Assembly (NCBI RefSeq): GCF_001659605.2 | Contig: NC_035169.2 | Coordinates: 14,322,263-14,386,262, forward strand | Source of the DNA: Manihot esculenta | Taxonomy: Eukaryota > Streptophyta > Magnoliopsida > Malpighiales > Euphorbiaceae | Direction of reading: 5' to 3' | Length of the DNA stretch: 64,000 nt | Shown here: positions 35,709 through 47,451 of the stretch, piece by piece | Position numbering within the stretch: the stretch's first letter is position 1 | How the letters are laid out: each line of letters opens with the position of its first letter | Notes under the pieces: model-generated | What the model saw: only the letters and a program-made list of their open reading frames with translations | Told to the model about the DNA's origin: nothing | Database searches by the model: none | Translations under genes and position numbers: made by a program

Positions 35709-36508
35709 TGACGTAGAACCCTATGGCACAAACCTCAAACCCACACGCACAAGTAGATATGGAATCCAAAGATTTTGAAAAACTCACCTCCTATGGCACC
35801 CCACACTTAGAGAAGCTGAAACACCAATGATCGAAGGATTTAGATGAGAATCTGACAAACGCCACAACGAATAGTTGATAAGTAAGCCAAGATTCCTGGT
35901 GCAATTGATGAAAGCAAATCCTCACTCAAACTCAAAGCAATACACGCCAAAGGCATGAGAAGAATTCTGAAATTTTGATTAAAAGCTGCCTCTTATAATT
36001 ATTTCTTATCCTTATATAGTAAGGAGAAAAACAAATAAAACCCTAAGACACTCTTCTTGGACCTGACTTAAACACATAAGGCCCAAGCCCAATCATACAC
36101 TAAAATAACACATACGTATTAAAACATAAGCCCAAAACATGGCCCAACACTCTAAAACTTAAAAGATAAAGTATGGCCAGAATACAAGCCTAAACAAAGC
36201 TAAAATAAAATAAGTGTTAAATAATAAAAATATAACAAGCCCATCATAACAAAGCTGAATCTTCACAAAAGCCTTACTTGATCTTCACTTTAGGCTTCCC
36301 TTTGTGTGGTTTTAGCCCATAGGTTTGATTAGGCTCTCTAAGCCTATGATTGCAAGTGTTGCACCAAATCTGTCCCATATGAGTTGAAGGACGCCCCAAA
36401 TATTTATGGATCATATGAATATGATTTTGAACTCCTTTTAGATCCATTTGAATGACATAAGTTTGCTCCACACAATTGTTAGAAATTTGCCCTATTGGAT
36501 CCGTATCA
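35709..36508 (-). repeat. LTR B (PBS-proximal LTR) of gag-protease element copy 2
   Basis: 800 bp, TGATACGG at 36508 to CGTCA at 35709. It encodes the 65-codon LTR reading frame at 36274-36471 (MEQTYVIQMDLKGVQ...). Its sequence is very close to LTR A and to the solo LTR at 39225-40022. Confidence 0.9.
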
Positions 36509-36511
36509 AAC

Positions 36512-37310
36512 TAACGCGGAACCCTATGGCACAAGCCTCAAACCCACACGCACAAGTAGATATGGAATTCAAAGATTTGATAAACCCACCTCCTATGGCA
36601 CCCCACACTTAGAGAAGCTGAAACACCAATGATCGAAAGATTTAGATGAGAATCTGACAAACGCCACAACGAATAGTTGATAAGTAAGCCAAGATTCCTG
36701 GTGCAATTGTTGAAAGCAAATCCTCACTCTCACTCAAAGCAATACACGCCAAAGGCATGAGAAGAATTCTGAAATTTTGATTAAAAACTGCCTCTTACAA
36801 TTGTTTCTTATCCTTATATAGTAAGGAGAAAAACAAATAAAACCCTAAGACACTCTTCTTGGACCTGACTTAAACACATAAGGCCCAAGCCCAATCACAC
36901 ACTAAAATAACACATAAGTATTAAAACATAAGCCCAAAACATGGCCCAACACTCTAAAACTTAAAAGATAAAGTATGGCCAGAATACAAGCCTAAACAAA
37001 GCTAAAATAAAACAAGTGTTAAATAATAAAAATATAGCAAGCCCATCATAACAAAGCTGAATCTTCACAAAAGCCTTACTTGATCTTCACTTTAGGCTTC
37101 CCTTTGTGTAGTTTTAGCCCATAGGTTTGATTAGGCTCCCTAAGCCTATGATTGCAAGTGTTGCACCAAATCTGTCCCATATGAGTTGAAGCACGCCCCA
37201 AATATATATGGATCATATGAATATGATTTTGAACTCTTTTTAGATCCATTTGAATGACATAAGTTTGCTCCACACCATTGTTAGAAATTTGCCCTAATGG
37301 ATCCGTATCA
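36512..37310 (-). repeat. LTR A (extra 5' LTR) of gag-protease element copy 2
   Basis: 799 bp, joined to LTR B through the 3-nt spacer AAC (GTT on the minus strand). It carries the same 65-codon frame, ending at 37076. TCTTT follows at the right edge; no matching left duplication was found because the left end is truncated. Confidence 0.88.
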
Positions 37311-37879
37311 TCTTTCTTTCCACGGGAGGGACTGCGTATTGGCTCATTAAATCTGTCACGTGGCACTTTCTTATGGTAACAACTCATAAACATTGAGCGA
37401 CTATTGTGTTACATCACTATCTATTGATAAGAGCGTAAAGTAATTTTAGTTACATTTTTAAATAATTTAGTTGAATTATTAGACTTTTTAAAATTTAGGA
37501 CGTGCTCATAAAATCTTTTTGATAAAGTTGGTGAAAATATAAATATGAGATTTATTTGTTCTCTCTATGTTGTTAATGATAATTTTAATATATAAATATG
37601 AATATAAATAAATATACACTTTTTTGTGTTTTTATCTCCAATCATAACTGAAAGACTTATCACGCCAACTATTGGAATTGACTTGTCCCTTGGTCCCCAT
37701 CAAAGCATAAAGGACATTAGAGAGATCCTTCTTTTACAGCACTAGCTTCTCCTGTAAATAGAGGATTATCAGATTTTAGTATAGCTCCTCCATTAACATA
37801 ATTTTAGTGCCCTCACATATATGCTTCTCTCTCTTCTTTTAAGCAAACTCATTTCATTTGAAGAAATATTTATCTCTCT
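37311..37879. other. AT-rich stretch without a recognisable gene
   Basis: No ORF or repeat match within the window. It may be the continuation of the Tat-type relic on its right. Confidence 0.5.
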
Positions 37880-38730
37880 TTTCAAGCTAATGATTTCTAA
37901 AATCTTTTGCTGATGAGTCTTTTAATCTCATTCTTCAAGTTTCTACAATTCTCAATCGCATGACTATAATCATCATGTAATTAATAAAACTTACTTCTGA
38001 CCCTTTTTCCAAGTTTGTCAAGATTCAACTTTCTTGGATGCCTGACTAATTCCTCATTCTTCTGGATCCATAGTAACACCCTATCTTATTTTAGTCAAGG
38101 TTGTATAGTTTAAGAATCTATCTCATCCTTTCTCCAACAATCTCCTCCTCATCCATCTAAAACAAACCTCCTCTTCTCCTTCATTTTCGTCTTTTGTGCC
38201 TACTTCACATCATTTAGGAAAATGTGTTTTTTTTTTAGCCTTTTCCATCAACTAATAGCTACTCTTGTTGGGTTTATTGTTAGGTTTGTAATTAGAAACT
38301 CAACAAATCTAATGTTTTGACAACCCTTCTTAATGGCTTCATAAGTAGTTTTATGAGTCAAGTTATCAACCTGGATGGCTTTTATATTGAATATATTTGC
38401 GTAACTTCTTAGTGACTCCCTATCTCTTTGGAGGATTTTTATAGTGGATAGTTTTCTTGGCTACAAGTGATAAATATTTTTTGAAAGCATAAGATAGTTC
38501 TTTAAAATCATAAATGAAATTGTGGAGCAGGTGTTGGTACCATTTTTAGGCTAAGCCAATTAGCTAGGATTGAAGGGAACACACAATAGAGTATCAGATT
38601 GTTCACATTCTAGAAGAGTATAGTTGTTTGAAAGTTAGCTAAATGGCTATAGTGGTTTGTTCACCATATTTTTCTAGGGAAGGGAGATTGAATTTAGGAG
38701 GATATGATATCGACCAAGATTTTAGGTGAG
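37880..38730 (-). pseudogene. Tat/Ogre-type gag relic
   Basis: On the minus strand, around 37898-37975, the codons read HDDYSHAIENCRNLKNEI, the gag segment that precedes protease in Tat/Ogre elements. Around 38430-38560 they read WYQHLLHNFIYDFKEL and, after a frame change, QRDRESLRSYANIFN, the capsid-like core. Many stops and frameshifts, no other domain. An old fragment. Confidence 0.7.
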
Positions 38731-39219
38731 AGGGGAGAAACATCTCCGATTTCAAAATCATACTCAAAGTGTTTTTTTTTCCTTATAGCATCCATCAGTC
38801 TAGCATCAAGCAGGCCCTGATTACCATCATTCAATTTTCTCAATTTGACTCCATAACTTCCAGTTTAATTTTCCATAGTGTCCTCTCTATTTTCACAATA
38901 ATTATGTGGGTTTTAGATCTCTCAAGGAACCCGATATTCCTATCATTCCTTAATAGTTTAGTATGCATCAATTTTAACTTTTCCCACATCTACTCTTGAG
39001 TCATTGATTCATTGATTTGCATGTTTTCAACACTTTCCAGATTACCATTAATAATACTATTGGATGAGTTGTCAATTCCCTTAATGTTATTCTATTCCAT
39101 TGTTGGCATCCAAAATATCAATACGATAAGAAACCATTGTTTATGAAAAATAACGAGAACAATGAATAAACAATTTATAGTCTAATGAGAAAAGATGAAT
39201 CTTCCTACAAATAGTGGCA
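38731..39219. other. AT-rich stretch, probable relic flank
   Basis: No supported gene. The plus-strand ORF at 38769-38999 is hydrophobic, starts in a T-run and lies opposite the gag relic, so it is not called. Confidence 0.45.
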
Positions 39220-39224
39220 ATGGT

Positions 39225-40022
39225 TGACGCGGAACCCTATGGAACAAGCCTCAAACCCACACGCACAAGTAGATATGGAATCCAAATATTTGATAAACCC
39301 ACCTCTTATGGCACCCTAAACTTAGAGAAGCTGAAACACCAATGATCAAAGGATTTAGATGAGAATCCGACAAACGCCACAACGAATAGTTGATAAGTTA
39401 GCCAAGATTCCTGGTGCAATTGATGAAAGCAAATCCTCACTCTCACTCAAAGCAATACACGCCAAAGGCATTAAAATAATTCTGAAATTTTGATTAAAAG
39501 CTGCCTCTTACAATTGTTTCTTATCCTTATATAGTAAGAAGAAAAACAAATAAAACCCTAAGACACTCTTCTTGGACCTGACTTAAACACATAAGGTCCA
39601 AGCCCAATCACACACTAAAATAACACATAAGTATTAAAACATAAGCCCAAAACATGGCCCAACACTCTAAAACTTAAAAGATAAAGTATGGCCAGAATAC
39701 AAGCCCAAACAAAGCTAAAATAAAACAAGTGTTAAATAATAAAAATATAGCAAGCCCATCATAACAAAGCTGAATCTTCACAAAAGTCTTACTTGATCTT
39801 CACTTTAGGCTTCCCTTTGTGTAGTTTTAGCCCATGGTTTGATTAGGCTCCCTAAGCCTATGATTGCAAGTGTTGCACCAAATCCGTCTCATATGAGTTG
39901 AAGCACGCCCCAAATATATATGGATCATATGAAAATGATTTTGAACTCCTTTTAGATCCATTTGAATGACATAAGTTTGCTCCACACCATTGTTAGAAAT
40001 TTTCCCTATTGGATCCGTATCA
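39225..40022 (-). mobile_element. Solo LTR of the gag-protease element family
   Basis: 798 bp, TGATACGG at 40022 to CGTCA at 39225, with a perfect 5-bp duplication ATGGT (39220-39224 and 40023-40027). This shows that the true LTR of the family is about 800 bp and that it integrates with a 5-bp duplication. Confidence 0.92.
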
Positions 40023-40027
40023 ATGGT

Positions 40028-40785
40028 GCTTATCTCTTCCTTCCAAGCAAGTCTAGATATGCAAAATAAGAGAAGACTAGGTGGTTTAGTACAGGTAAAA
40101 CCTTTAAGCGAAAAGTATCAAAAAGTACCCTATAATATTTTTAATTTTTCACTTCAGGATATGTTGTTTACTTCAAGATCTATTTTTCAATTTTGTGTTA
40201 AAGTAGTACATTGTGATATGAGTTTCATGTTAGCATGGAGTTTAGAAATTGCCATTGTTTGCTAACAACATGATTCTATAAGGTACTATTTTGATGCAAA
40301 ATTGAATTACAGACTCTAAAGTAAACCATGGACTTTGAAGTAAACTACAAACTTTGAAGTTAAAAATCAATGAAACCACGGGGTACTTTTTTGTACTTTT
40401 CTCAACCTATGCTTAAGTTAATAATAGCTTTTATATGTAATTATAGTAAGAGAATTGAGATGATAAATCATACCTGAAGGTTGCCTATTTATAGGTACTG
40501 GATGCACACATTTTAAAAGAATATGAGTTTTTCTGTTTGACTCTTATTGGTATTAGGAGACTCCATCTTAGTAGGATTCGTAGTTCTATTAAGAGTAGGA
40601 AATATAGTATGAGTAAGAAACAAACTTCTATTTAGGGTAAGAATCCTTTTAAGTCTAGGACTGTAATGTGGCTAAAACAACTCGAACTATGTTGTAAACC
40701 TGGTGTCCAAAACATCTGGGGCTATATCTAAAAGTATATTCCAAATTTTGACCTTTCAGGTTTCGGCTATATCATCTAGGTTTTG
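40028..40785. other. Non-coding AT-rich stretch
   Basis: No gene or recognisable element. The ORF at 39990-40265 starts inside the solo LTR and is therefore spurious. A TATA-like tract lies near 40490. Confidence 0.5.
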
Positions 40786-40790
40786 AGTAT

Positions 40791-42092
40791 TGACTGTGCG
40801 GTTATCGAAGCCAGTCAAAAATAACCTTTTTGGTTATCAACAATTTTACAACTGTAGATAGTGGCAAAAGAATCGAATCCACAGGGAATTGATACTTACC
40901 TATTTTCCTTATCAAGACCAAGTAAATAATTTGAAAGTAAAATAAAAGGGGGGTTTTGAGATTGATGAATTAAACTAATACTAAAAGCAATAAAGTAAAG
41001 CAAATAATGAAGTAAAGAAGATTCAAATATGAGAAAAGCTCTAGTTGAAGAATTGGATCCACTTCAGTTGTTGGGATTGATCATTGACACAAAGATTCCT
41101 TTATTTGATTCAATAAATTAGTTATGGAGGTGGAAGACGCTTCTCACCACCATATCCCTCTTTAAGCATAAATTAATTAGGGAACGTCTTCTAACTAATC
41201 ACTAATCAACAAGTTGCTAAGGAACGTCCTTGGGCCTTTGGCATCTAACAACTGTCAATTGCATTAAGGAATAGAGAGACCTAATTCTAGCTACCTAAAC
41301 GCATGGTGATATTGCTAGATCATGCAATTTCTTTAATTTTTACCCCAAGAGTTACTTGTGTTTGAATAGTCCAAGCAATTACGGACTTAAAACTATCCAA
41401 ACTAACAAATTATTACCTTGCAATCAAGAATCAATGGGCCCTATTGATCTAAACCACAAAGCAACAATGGAATTAAGCATGAAATTGCATAAATATTGAA
41501 AAATAAAAGATAAACAATGTATGTTTAGATCTCCCAATCCATAAAACAATCAAAGTTTCACCTAATCTTCAACTAGAAAAAGAGGTTTCAACCACTCATG
41601 GCTGAAACAAAACTCAAAAAGAAAGAGAAGGAGGAAGGAACCGGCCGGCTTGGCCTTGGAGAGGAGGGAGGCATTTGGCCACTTATAGAAGAGAGGGAGA
41701 GAGCTTGGGGCGTGCGGCTCCTTATGCTTATATAGCATAAGAGTATTGCCCTAGGTCCCTTTGATGAGGTGGAGCCTTCTTTTGAATTTCAAATTTTGAA
41801 TGTCCTCTTTCAATTTTGAATTTTGAATGCTCTTGAAGATTTAAAATTTGAATTTCAAATTACTTGGCTGAATGCACTTTCCTTATTTATCTCCTCTTCA
41901 GCTGCAACTTGGTTTGTGCAAGTATGTTTGTTCTCCTTTATCATATTTTAGGCAGTTTTAAGAGCATTTTCACCAAATTACTTCTTTACACCATTTTCTG
42001 CAAAATAAGATCAAAACTACAAAATTAGGCATAAAAAGTGTAAATTAACATTAATAACATCATGATAAAATTGTCTAAATTTGGGCTGATCA
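40791..42092 (-). mobile_element. Solo LTR related to 4576-6341
   Basis: 1302 bp with TGATCAGCC...CAGTCA ends on the minus strand. Flanks are AGTAT (40786-40790) and AGAAT (42093-42097), a near-perfect 5-bp duplication. Both ends and large blocks match the solo LTR at 4576-6341. It is shorter because of internal deletions. Confidence 0.8.
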
Positions 42093-42097
42093 AGAAT

Positions 42098-42560
42098 GAA
42101 ATTGTGACTATTCTATATAAGTTAATTTTAAAGAAATTACATTTATCACTTGCAATTTATAGGTGTGAAAAGAGTGAGCCAGATCATCAACTAATTTTTG
42201 TTGCAAAAGTTATTTTTGAAGACTCATTTAGGAAACATGTTCAATGTGTATTTAAGGTATATACAAAGAAGGATGCTAGAATGAAGTCGTTTTAAGAATA
42301 ATAAGGCATCTAAAAAGTATTTATAATATGATAATTAAATATATGAATTCGCATGAATTATATTCCTTAAGAAATGATTTGAAGATTTTAATTGAGCTTA
42401 TGAATATTTCAAAAGACATTATGATGAAGGTTTTAATGAGTTAAATGAATTAAAGGCTAAGGTAGAGGAACGAGAATCTAAAGGGTCAGGTTGCTATGAA
42501 GAACCAAGGTCAACTCATCCTAAAAGAGTAGCAGTATTTATAATTTGAGATTTTCCTCAA
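42098..42560 (+). pseudogene. Possible FAR1/MULE-like transposase C-terminal relic
   Basis: 42180-42295 encodes SFRKHVQCVFKVYTKKDAR, which resembles the SWIM zinc finger and following segment of FAR1-related proteins but has lost zinc-binding cysteines. After frame changes, 42350-42500 encodes ELYSLRNDLKILIEL and YDEGFNELNELKAKVEERE, resembling the helical tail of that family. Identification is by eye and weak. A transposon relic of another type is possible. Confidence 0.3.
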
Positions 42561-42631
42561 AGATGTGGTTCAAATCAAGGCTGAACTTCAAAAGATTAAA
42601 GTGAAGCAAAACTTTGCAAATTAGGAGGGAG

Positions 42632-43000
42632 CATTAGAATTAATATTTTACAAATTAGTCTAGATTCAAGGTCTATTTAGTTACTAAATTTTATCTAGAA
42701 TTACATGCGATAAGAATATAATTTATATATAAGTGATAAGCATATGCTTCCTTATGTATGTGGTAATTAATGATAGAAGTGAAAGCTCATTTAGGATTTC
42801 TATATATATGTGTGTATATTTTGTGATTAGGTTTGTAAGGGATGAGCATCTCCATCTTCATAAAGTGTAGTAGTTTCAATTATATAGAGTTATTGTTTTT
42901 ATTCTCCCTCTTCCATCCTTTTTTTGTGCCTTTGTTATTTCCCTTAATAAACGAAGTGTTTTTCTCTGTTCCTACTATCCTCTTTTTTATATTTCTAACA
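42632..43000 (+). repeat. 5' LTR of copia element 2
   Basis: About 369 bp, ending CTAACA before the PBS. Its start (CATTAGAATTAAT) matches the 3' LTR start TGTTAGAATTAAT at 49099 with the terminal TG mutated to CA. Confidence 0.8.
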
Positions 43001-43003
43001 AAG

Positions 43004-43015
43004 TGGTATTGGAGC
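43004..43015 (+). other. Primer binding site, copia element 2
   Basis: TGGTATTGGAGC, three bases after the LTR. A diverged tRNA-Met type PBS. Confidence 0.75.
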
Positions 43016-43047
43016 TTTTAGTTCGTTGGTGTTAGAAATAGAGAGAA

Positions 43048-43985
43048 ATGGCTAATAATAATCTTTTCTGATTTCAATTCCCTTGTCTTACTAAAGAAAA
43101 TTATGAGAGCTTGTGTTTTCTTATGAAAGCTTTGCTTAGCTCATAGGACGTGTGCAAGATTGTTGATAAAGGTTGCACTCCACCTGAAGAGAAAACATAA
43201 TTGATGAGAAGCCTTTGCTTTTATCAATGGAAATGTCTCTTTTTTAGACTATTCAAAGATTCAAATTCAAGGAAGAGGTACAATTTTAATCTCTTTAAAG
43301 GGCAATGGGCATGTCCTTATTACTAATGTTTATTATGTGCTAAAGTTAAAAAGTAATATTTTAAGCTTGGGCCAACTTCTTGAAAGGGGTTTTGAAATTC
43401 ACATAAAAAATTGGTGTCTTTAGCTTAGAGATTAGAGTGCCAAAATGATTGCCAAAGTGCATATGTTAAAAAATAGAATGTTCATATTAAATCTCAAAAC
43501 AATTGAAGCAAAATACTTATAGGTTGATGTGGAAGATAAAGCATGGAATTACCACATGAAATTTGACCATTTGAACTTTGGTTCACTGAAAGCTTTAGGA
43601 AAAGAAAAGATGGTGAAGGGGATACTTGTGATCAATCATCCTCGTAAATTGTGTGAAGCATGCATACTTGAAAAATATTCCAGAAAGAGTTTTCCAAAAG
43701 AAGCCACTTCAAAAGCAATGTCGATGTGTGTGGGCCAATCAATTCACATTCTTTTCGTAAAAATAAATAGTTCCTACACTTTGATGATTTTAGTAGGAAG
43801 ACTTGGGTATATTTTCTAAAGCAAAAATTAAATGCATTCGTTACTTTTAAAAGTTTTAAAGCTCTTGTTGAAAAAGAAAATAGCTATGAACTTAAATCTC
43901 TAAGGACCAATAGAGGAGGTGAATTCACATCCGAAGAGTTTCATGTTTTTTATGAATCTAATGGAATTCATCGTCCTTTAATGTT
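43048..43985 (+). pseudogene. Copia element 2 gag, protease and integrase pieces
   Basis: Gag starts at 43048 and shows LTKENYESLCFLMKALLSS with stops, then is deleted. 43235-43440 carries the end of protease (IQGRGTILISL, NVYYVLKLKSNILSLGQLL). 43529-43760 carries the His-Cys pre-integrase domain (FDHLNFGSLKAL, LCEACILEKYSRKSFPKEA). 43815-43985 carries part of the integrase core (LRTNRGGEFTSEEF, SNGIHRPL), where the second catalytic Asp of the family is replaced by Asn in LRTNRGG. The rest of the integrase is lost at an insertion. Confidence 0.78.
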
Positions 43986-46900
43986 TTAAAAACGCCAAAA
44001 CAAAATTGTCATATTCCAAAATCCTAGAGAGAGAATAGAGATACCACTAGATCCTAGTTAAGCCATTAATTCACACTTAGAATAAGTGGTAATAGGGGAG
44101 GTGCTAACTTATTATGAGCTATTTAAGGGCTTAACATATAATTTACCTATAAATAGAGCATTAAAATTTGTGCTTAGAGGTCCACCTTGTATTGCATGTA
44201 GAGTTAAACATGCTAAAATAGAGTTAAAATAAAAATAATCTATAATAATATTTTAATATTATTGAATAATTAAATTATAGAAAGTTCAAATATAGAAACA
44301 GATGTATCTAAAAATAAAGTAGGTAGTGTGATCAATGAGTCAAAGACAAGTCACTTTCAAAAGGTGCTTAGAGGTTTCCCGATATGCTACGTTAAGGTGC
44401 TTATTAAATTCAACGTGCTTACCTCCATCTTGCATTGTATGTAGAGTTAAACGTGTTGAGATAAAGTTGAAATAAAAATGACCTATAATAATATTTTAAT
44501 ATTTTTAAAACTTAATAATCGAATCATAGAAAATTCAAATAAAGAAACAAATGTATCTAACAATAAAGTAGATTGTGTGATCAGTGAGCCGGAGACAAGT
44601 CATTTTCGACAAGTGCTTATGGGTTTTCTAACGTGCTAGTTTGAGGTACTTGTTAAATCTGATAGGCTTATCTATATGAAATGGACTTTTAAAGGTTATA
44701 ATTATAACTTTAGTCGGTCAATTTATGAATATTAAAAGTTTAAAAACTAAGTTAAAACATTTTATAGAGTTAAGTAGATTAAAGTATAAATAACCCAAGT
44801 TTAAAATCAAAATTCGATCCTAACCCTTCATTTTTCACCCTTCATCGTATCCATATATATGGTAGAAATAAGACAAAATAACCTTAAAAGGAAGAAAGAA
44901 ACATGTCTTCTTCCATGGCAACCATTGATCACCGAATTTTACATATGAAAAACCTAACTTTGCTTTCATCTTTTCTTCCATCTCTAAGCCAATTTCTCTA
45001 CCAAACCATTTCCTTTCTTCAATCAAAATTCATCCCAAGGCCAAGATTAAGAGAAGCAGCCATATATTGAACAATTTGAATAAGAAAAAGTTTGGGTTCT
45101 AAGTTGCCAAAGCTAGATAGTGAAAGGTAATCATAGAAATGAGTAGGAATCATCATCTTTTCAAGCATTCATGCTAAATTTAAATTGTAAAGCATTAAAT
45201 TACAAGTTATTCAATATTTTATAAAAACATATATTGAAAATAGATGAAGAAACTTCAAAAAGAAAAGAGATAATTAAAGAGTAGGAGTGCAAAAGAGGAG
45301 GATTTTGCAATAACGTTTGGTGTTTGCTTGATTTCCCATTTTTCCTTGGATTCCTTAAGATTGTGCTTAAATTAGAGTTTGGGTTTGATTGCTAGAAATG
45401 TTATTTTGAATATTTATAAATATTATTTGAGTATTGGAATGATGATTTAAATAATTGAAATGTGTTAAACAGGCATGGAGGTGTGAAACTCAATTTGGCA
45501 GAATGAATTCCTCCATGAGCAACTTGTGAATTTTAGCCTATATCTTAATATGTAGTTGTCCAAATGAACTCTAATATGAATCAGATAAAATCTAAGAGAT
45601 AAAATAAAACATCCATGAAGAGACCAAATTATGATTCTGAATCTAAGTTAGTGTAAAATTTGAATAAAATTAAAATTGATGTAGAGTAGGTACATTTAGA
45701 GAAGCTTGTAATCTCCATATCATAACTAATTTTGTACTTAATGAAATGAGGTAATATTAGTGCCAACTTAACCTTGAGAGATAGTGTTAAAACTTTATAG
45801 AAGGATATAAAATCTAATTTTGTATGCACATATATGTATAATCAATTATTTGAAAAACTTAAAAACTAGAAACTTGAGATGGACTGGTAATAGCATCTTT
45901 AAGCAGCTTGCAAATAAAAATTTATAACTTGAACTAGAATGATCAGAATTTCATGAAGAAATCTAATTCTAATTTTGTTCATAAGATATTTGATTTGAGA
46001 TAAAATTGGACAGAATGTAGCTCCTCCTGAAACATATTACACAAAAATTGACATGTTTGGTTAATCAATGGGAAATATGCATGTGCTTGCTTAACGTGTG
46101 TACTAGCTCGCCAAATATAAACTTACATGCAACAAGAGATGAGTAATCCTTATCATTCTACACTTGTTAATGATATAGAATACAAAAGCTGAATTTATTT
46201 GAAAAGCTATTTGGAACGCCAAGTTGGTGAAGTTATGCACTTTTGTTATGAAATGGCTTTACTACCATCTTTGATAACTTAACGCATATAATTGGAAAAT
46301 GACTTGAAATGGCATCAAATGAAATATATGCCTATTGAAAATAACTTGATACACTAAATTAAATGTACTTGGCTACAGTAAACTAAGCAAGAGTCAAGGT
46401 TAGCTTAAGAGTATGGCATGCCATATATATATATACAAAGTTCACAGTACTGCTACTGTTACATTATCTATATTTGAAGTTATATATCAAGTACCTCATA
46501 GGCACGGACATAGAGCCCGCTATTACAGTTTCGCTTAAGCCTACCTTTTAGCATCCTATTCCTACTATTATAATTCTTTATCTACCTAACCAATCCTACA
46601 ATGTGTTTATAGGGATTAAGGATTTAATTAAAACTTAATACATGATTTTACGAAATTCATAGTATATATTGACATATGTGCATCTAATGCATACCTTTGA
46701 TTATAATAACTTACTGTGGACATAATATGTGCAAATATAGTAAAAGATAATTGTCTGTTAATTTTGAAAGAATTCTTAATATGAATAAAGATGCACACTT
46801 GCAGTTATACTTAATACTAGAGTTTTGAGATGGTATGCTATGTTTTATATTAAATGCATATTACATTCTTATAATTGTTTTATTAAACATGTGTATATAT

Positions 46901-47450
46901 GAATATACTTATTTTATGTTATTATTTGTTTGTAATCACTCACTAGGCATAAGTTCAGTGTGTTGGTTTTTACCTCATGTAGGTTGTAGGTAAAATGGCC
47001 ACTATAGAGGTGACAAGAGATTAATATCAGACATTAAGGCCTTTATTGTAGCTAGTTGTTTTGAGTCTCTGAGTCATTATAAAAGTATATTTTGGCATGT
47101 AAATATTAAATAGAGATAGTTGTAAAAATTGTATAAGTTAAAAAGTTGTAATCATGTATGCATGCATCCAAAAAAGAATAAAAATATATTTATAGTGGTA
47201 ACCTTGAAAAATGAGAAATGATGTTATTTTGTAATTTTTGATTAACTAATAAATCATATGATATCAAATGATAGATGAGAATGTGATTTTTATATGTACC
47301 ACAGGTTAAGGTATTGATAAAATAGAGAAAATTCTACCAAAATTTTTAAAATCTCTCACATTTACTTTATTCATATTATGAAATTCACATGAATCATTTA
47401 ATAATTTGATGGTGAGAAATGCATGATGTAGTTTTGAAATTTCTAAAAAA
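43986..47450. mobile_element. Non-coding insertion in copia element 2, possibly an old chromovirus LTR
   Basis: Copia integrase is interrupted at 43985 and related coding resumes near 47452. The 3.5 kb between has no convincing ORF. A candidate left end is TGTCATATTCC at 44007; no matching right end was found. At about 46930-47000 an ACTCACTAGGC...GTAGGTTGTAGG block resembles the CTCACTGGGCT...GCAGGT block of the Tekay LTRs, suggesting a decayed solo LTR. It includes the duplication at 44181-44670. The minus-strand ORFs at 44835-45026 and 45629-45829 are not supported. Confidence 0.45.
44181..44670. repeat. Two-copy tandem duplication, about 241 and 249 bp
   Basis: Unit 1 44181-44421 and unit 2 44422-44670 share the order TGTAGAGTTAAAC, CTATAATAATATTTTAATA, GACAAGTCA and GTGCTTA. 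They differ at many positions, so the duplication is old. Confidence 0.8.
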
Positions 47451-47451
47451 G

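Larger units (their letters stand above)
30365..37310 (-). mobile_element. Non-autonomous gag-protease Ty3 element, copy 2, with tandem LTRs
   Basis: Read on the minus strand: LTR A (37310-36512), spacer GTT, LTR B (36508-35709), GT spacer, PBS, internal region (35708-33470), PPT, LTR C (33469-30401, split by a nested Tekay solo LTR), spacer GTT, then a 33-bp LTR start (30397-30365) at the LINE boundary. The internal region is only about 2.24 kb and encodes gag and protease but no RT. It resembles the TR-GAG class of non-autonomous elements. A solo LTR of the same family is at 39225-40022. Confidence 0.88.
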
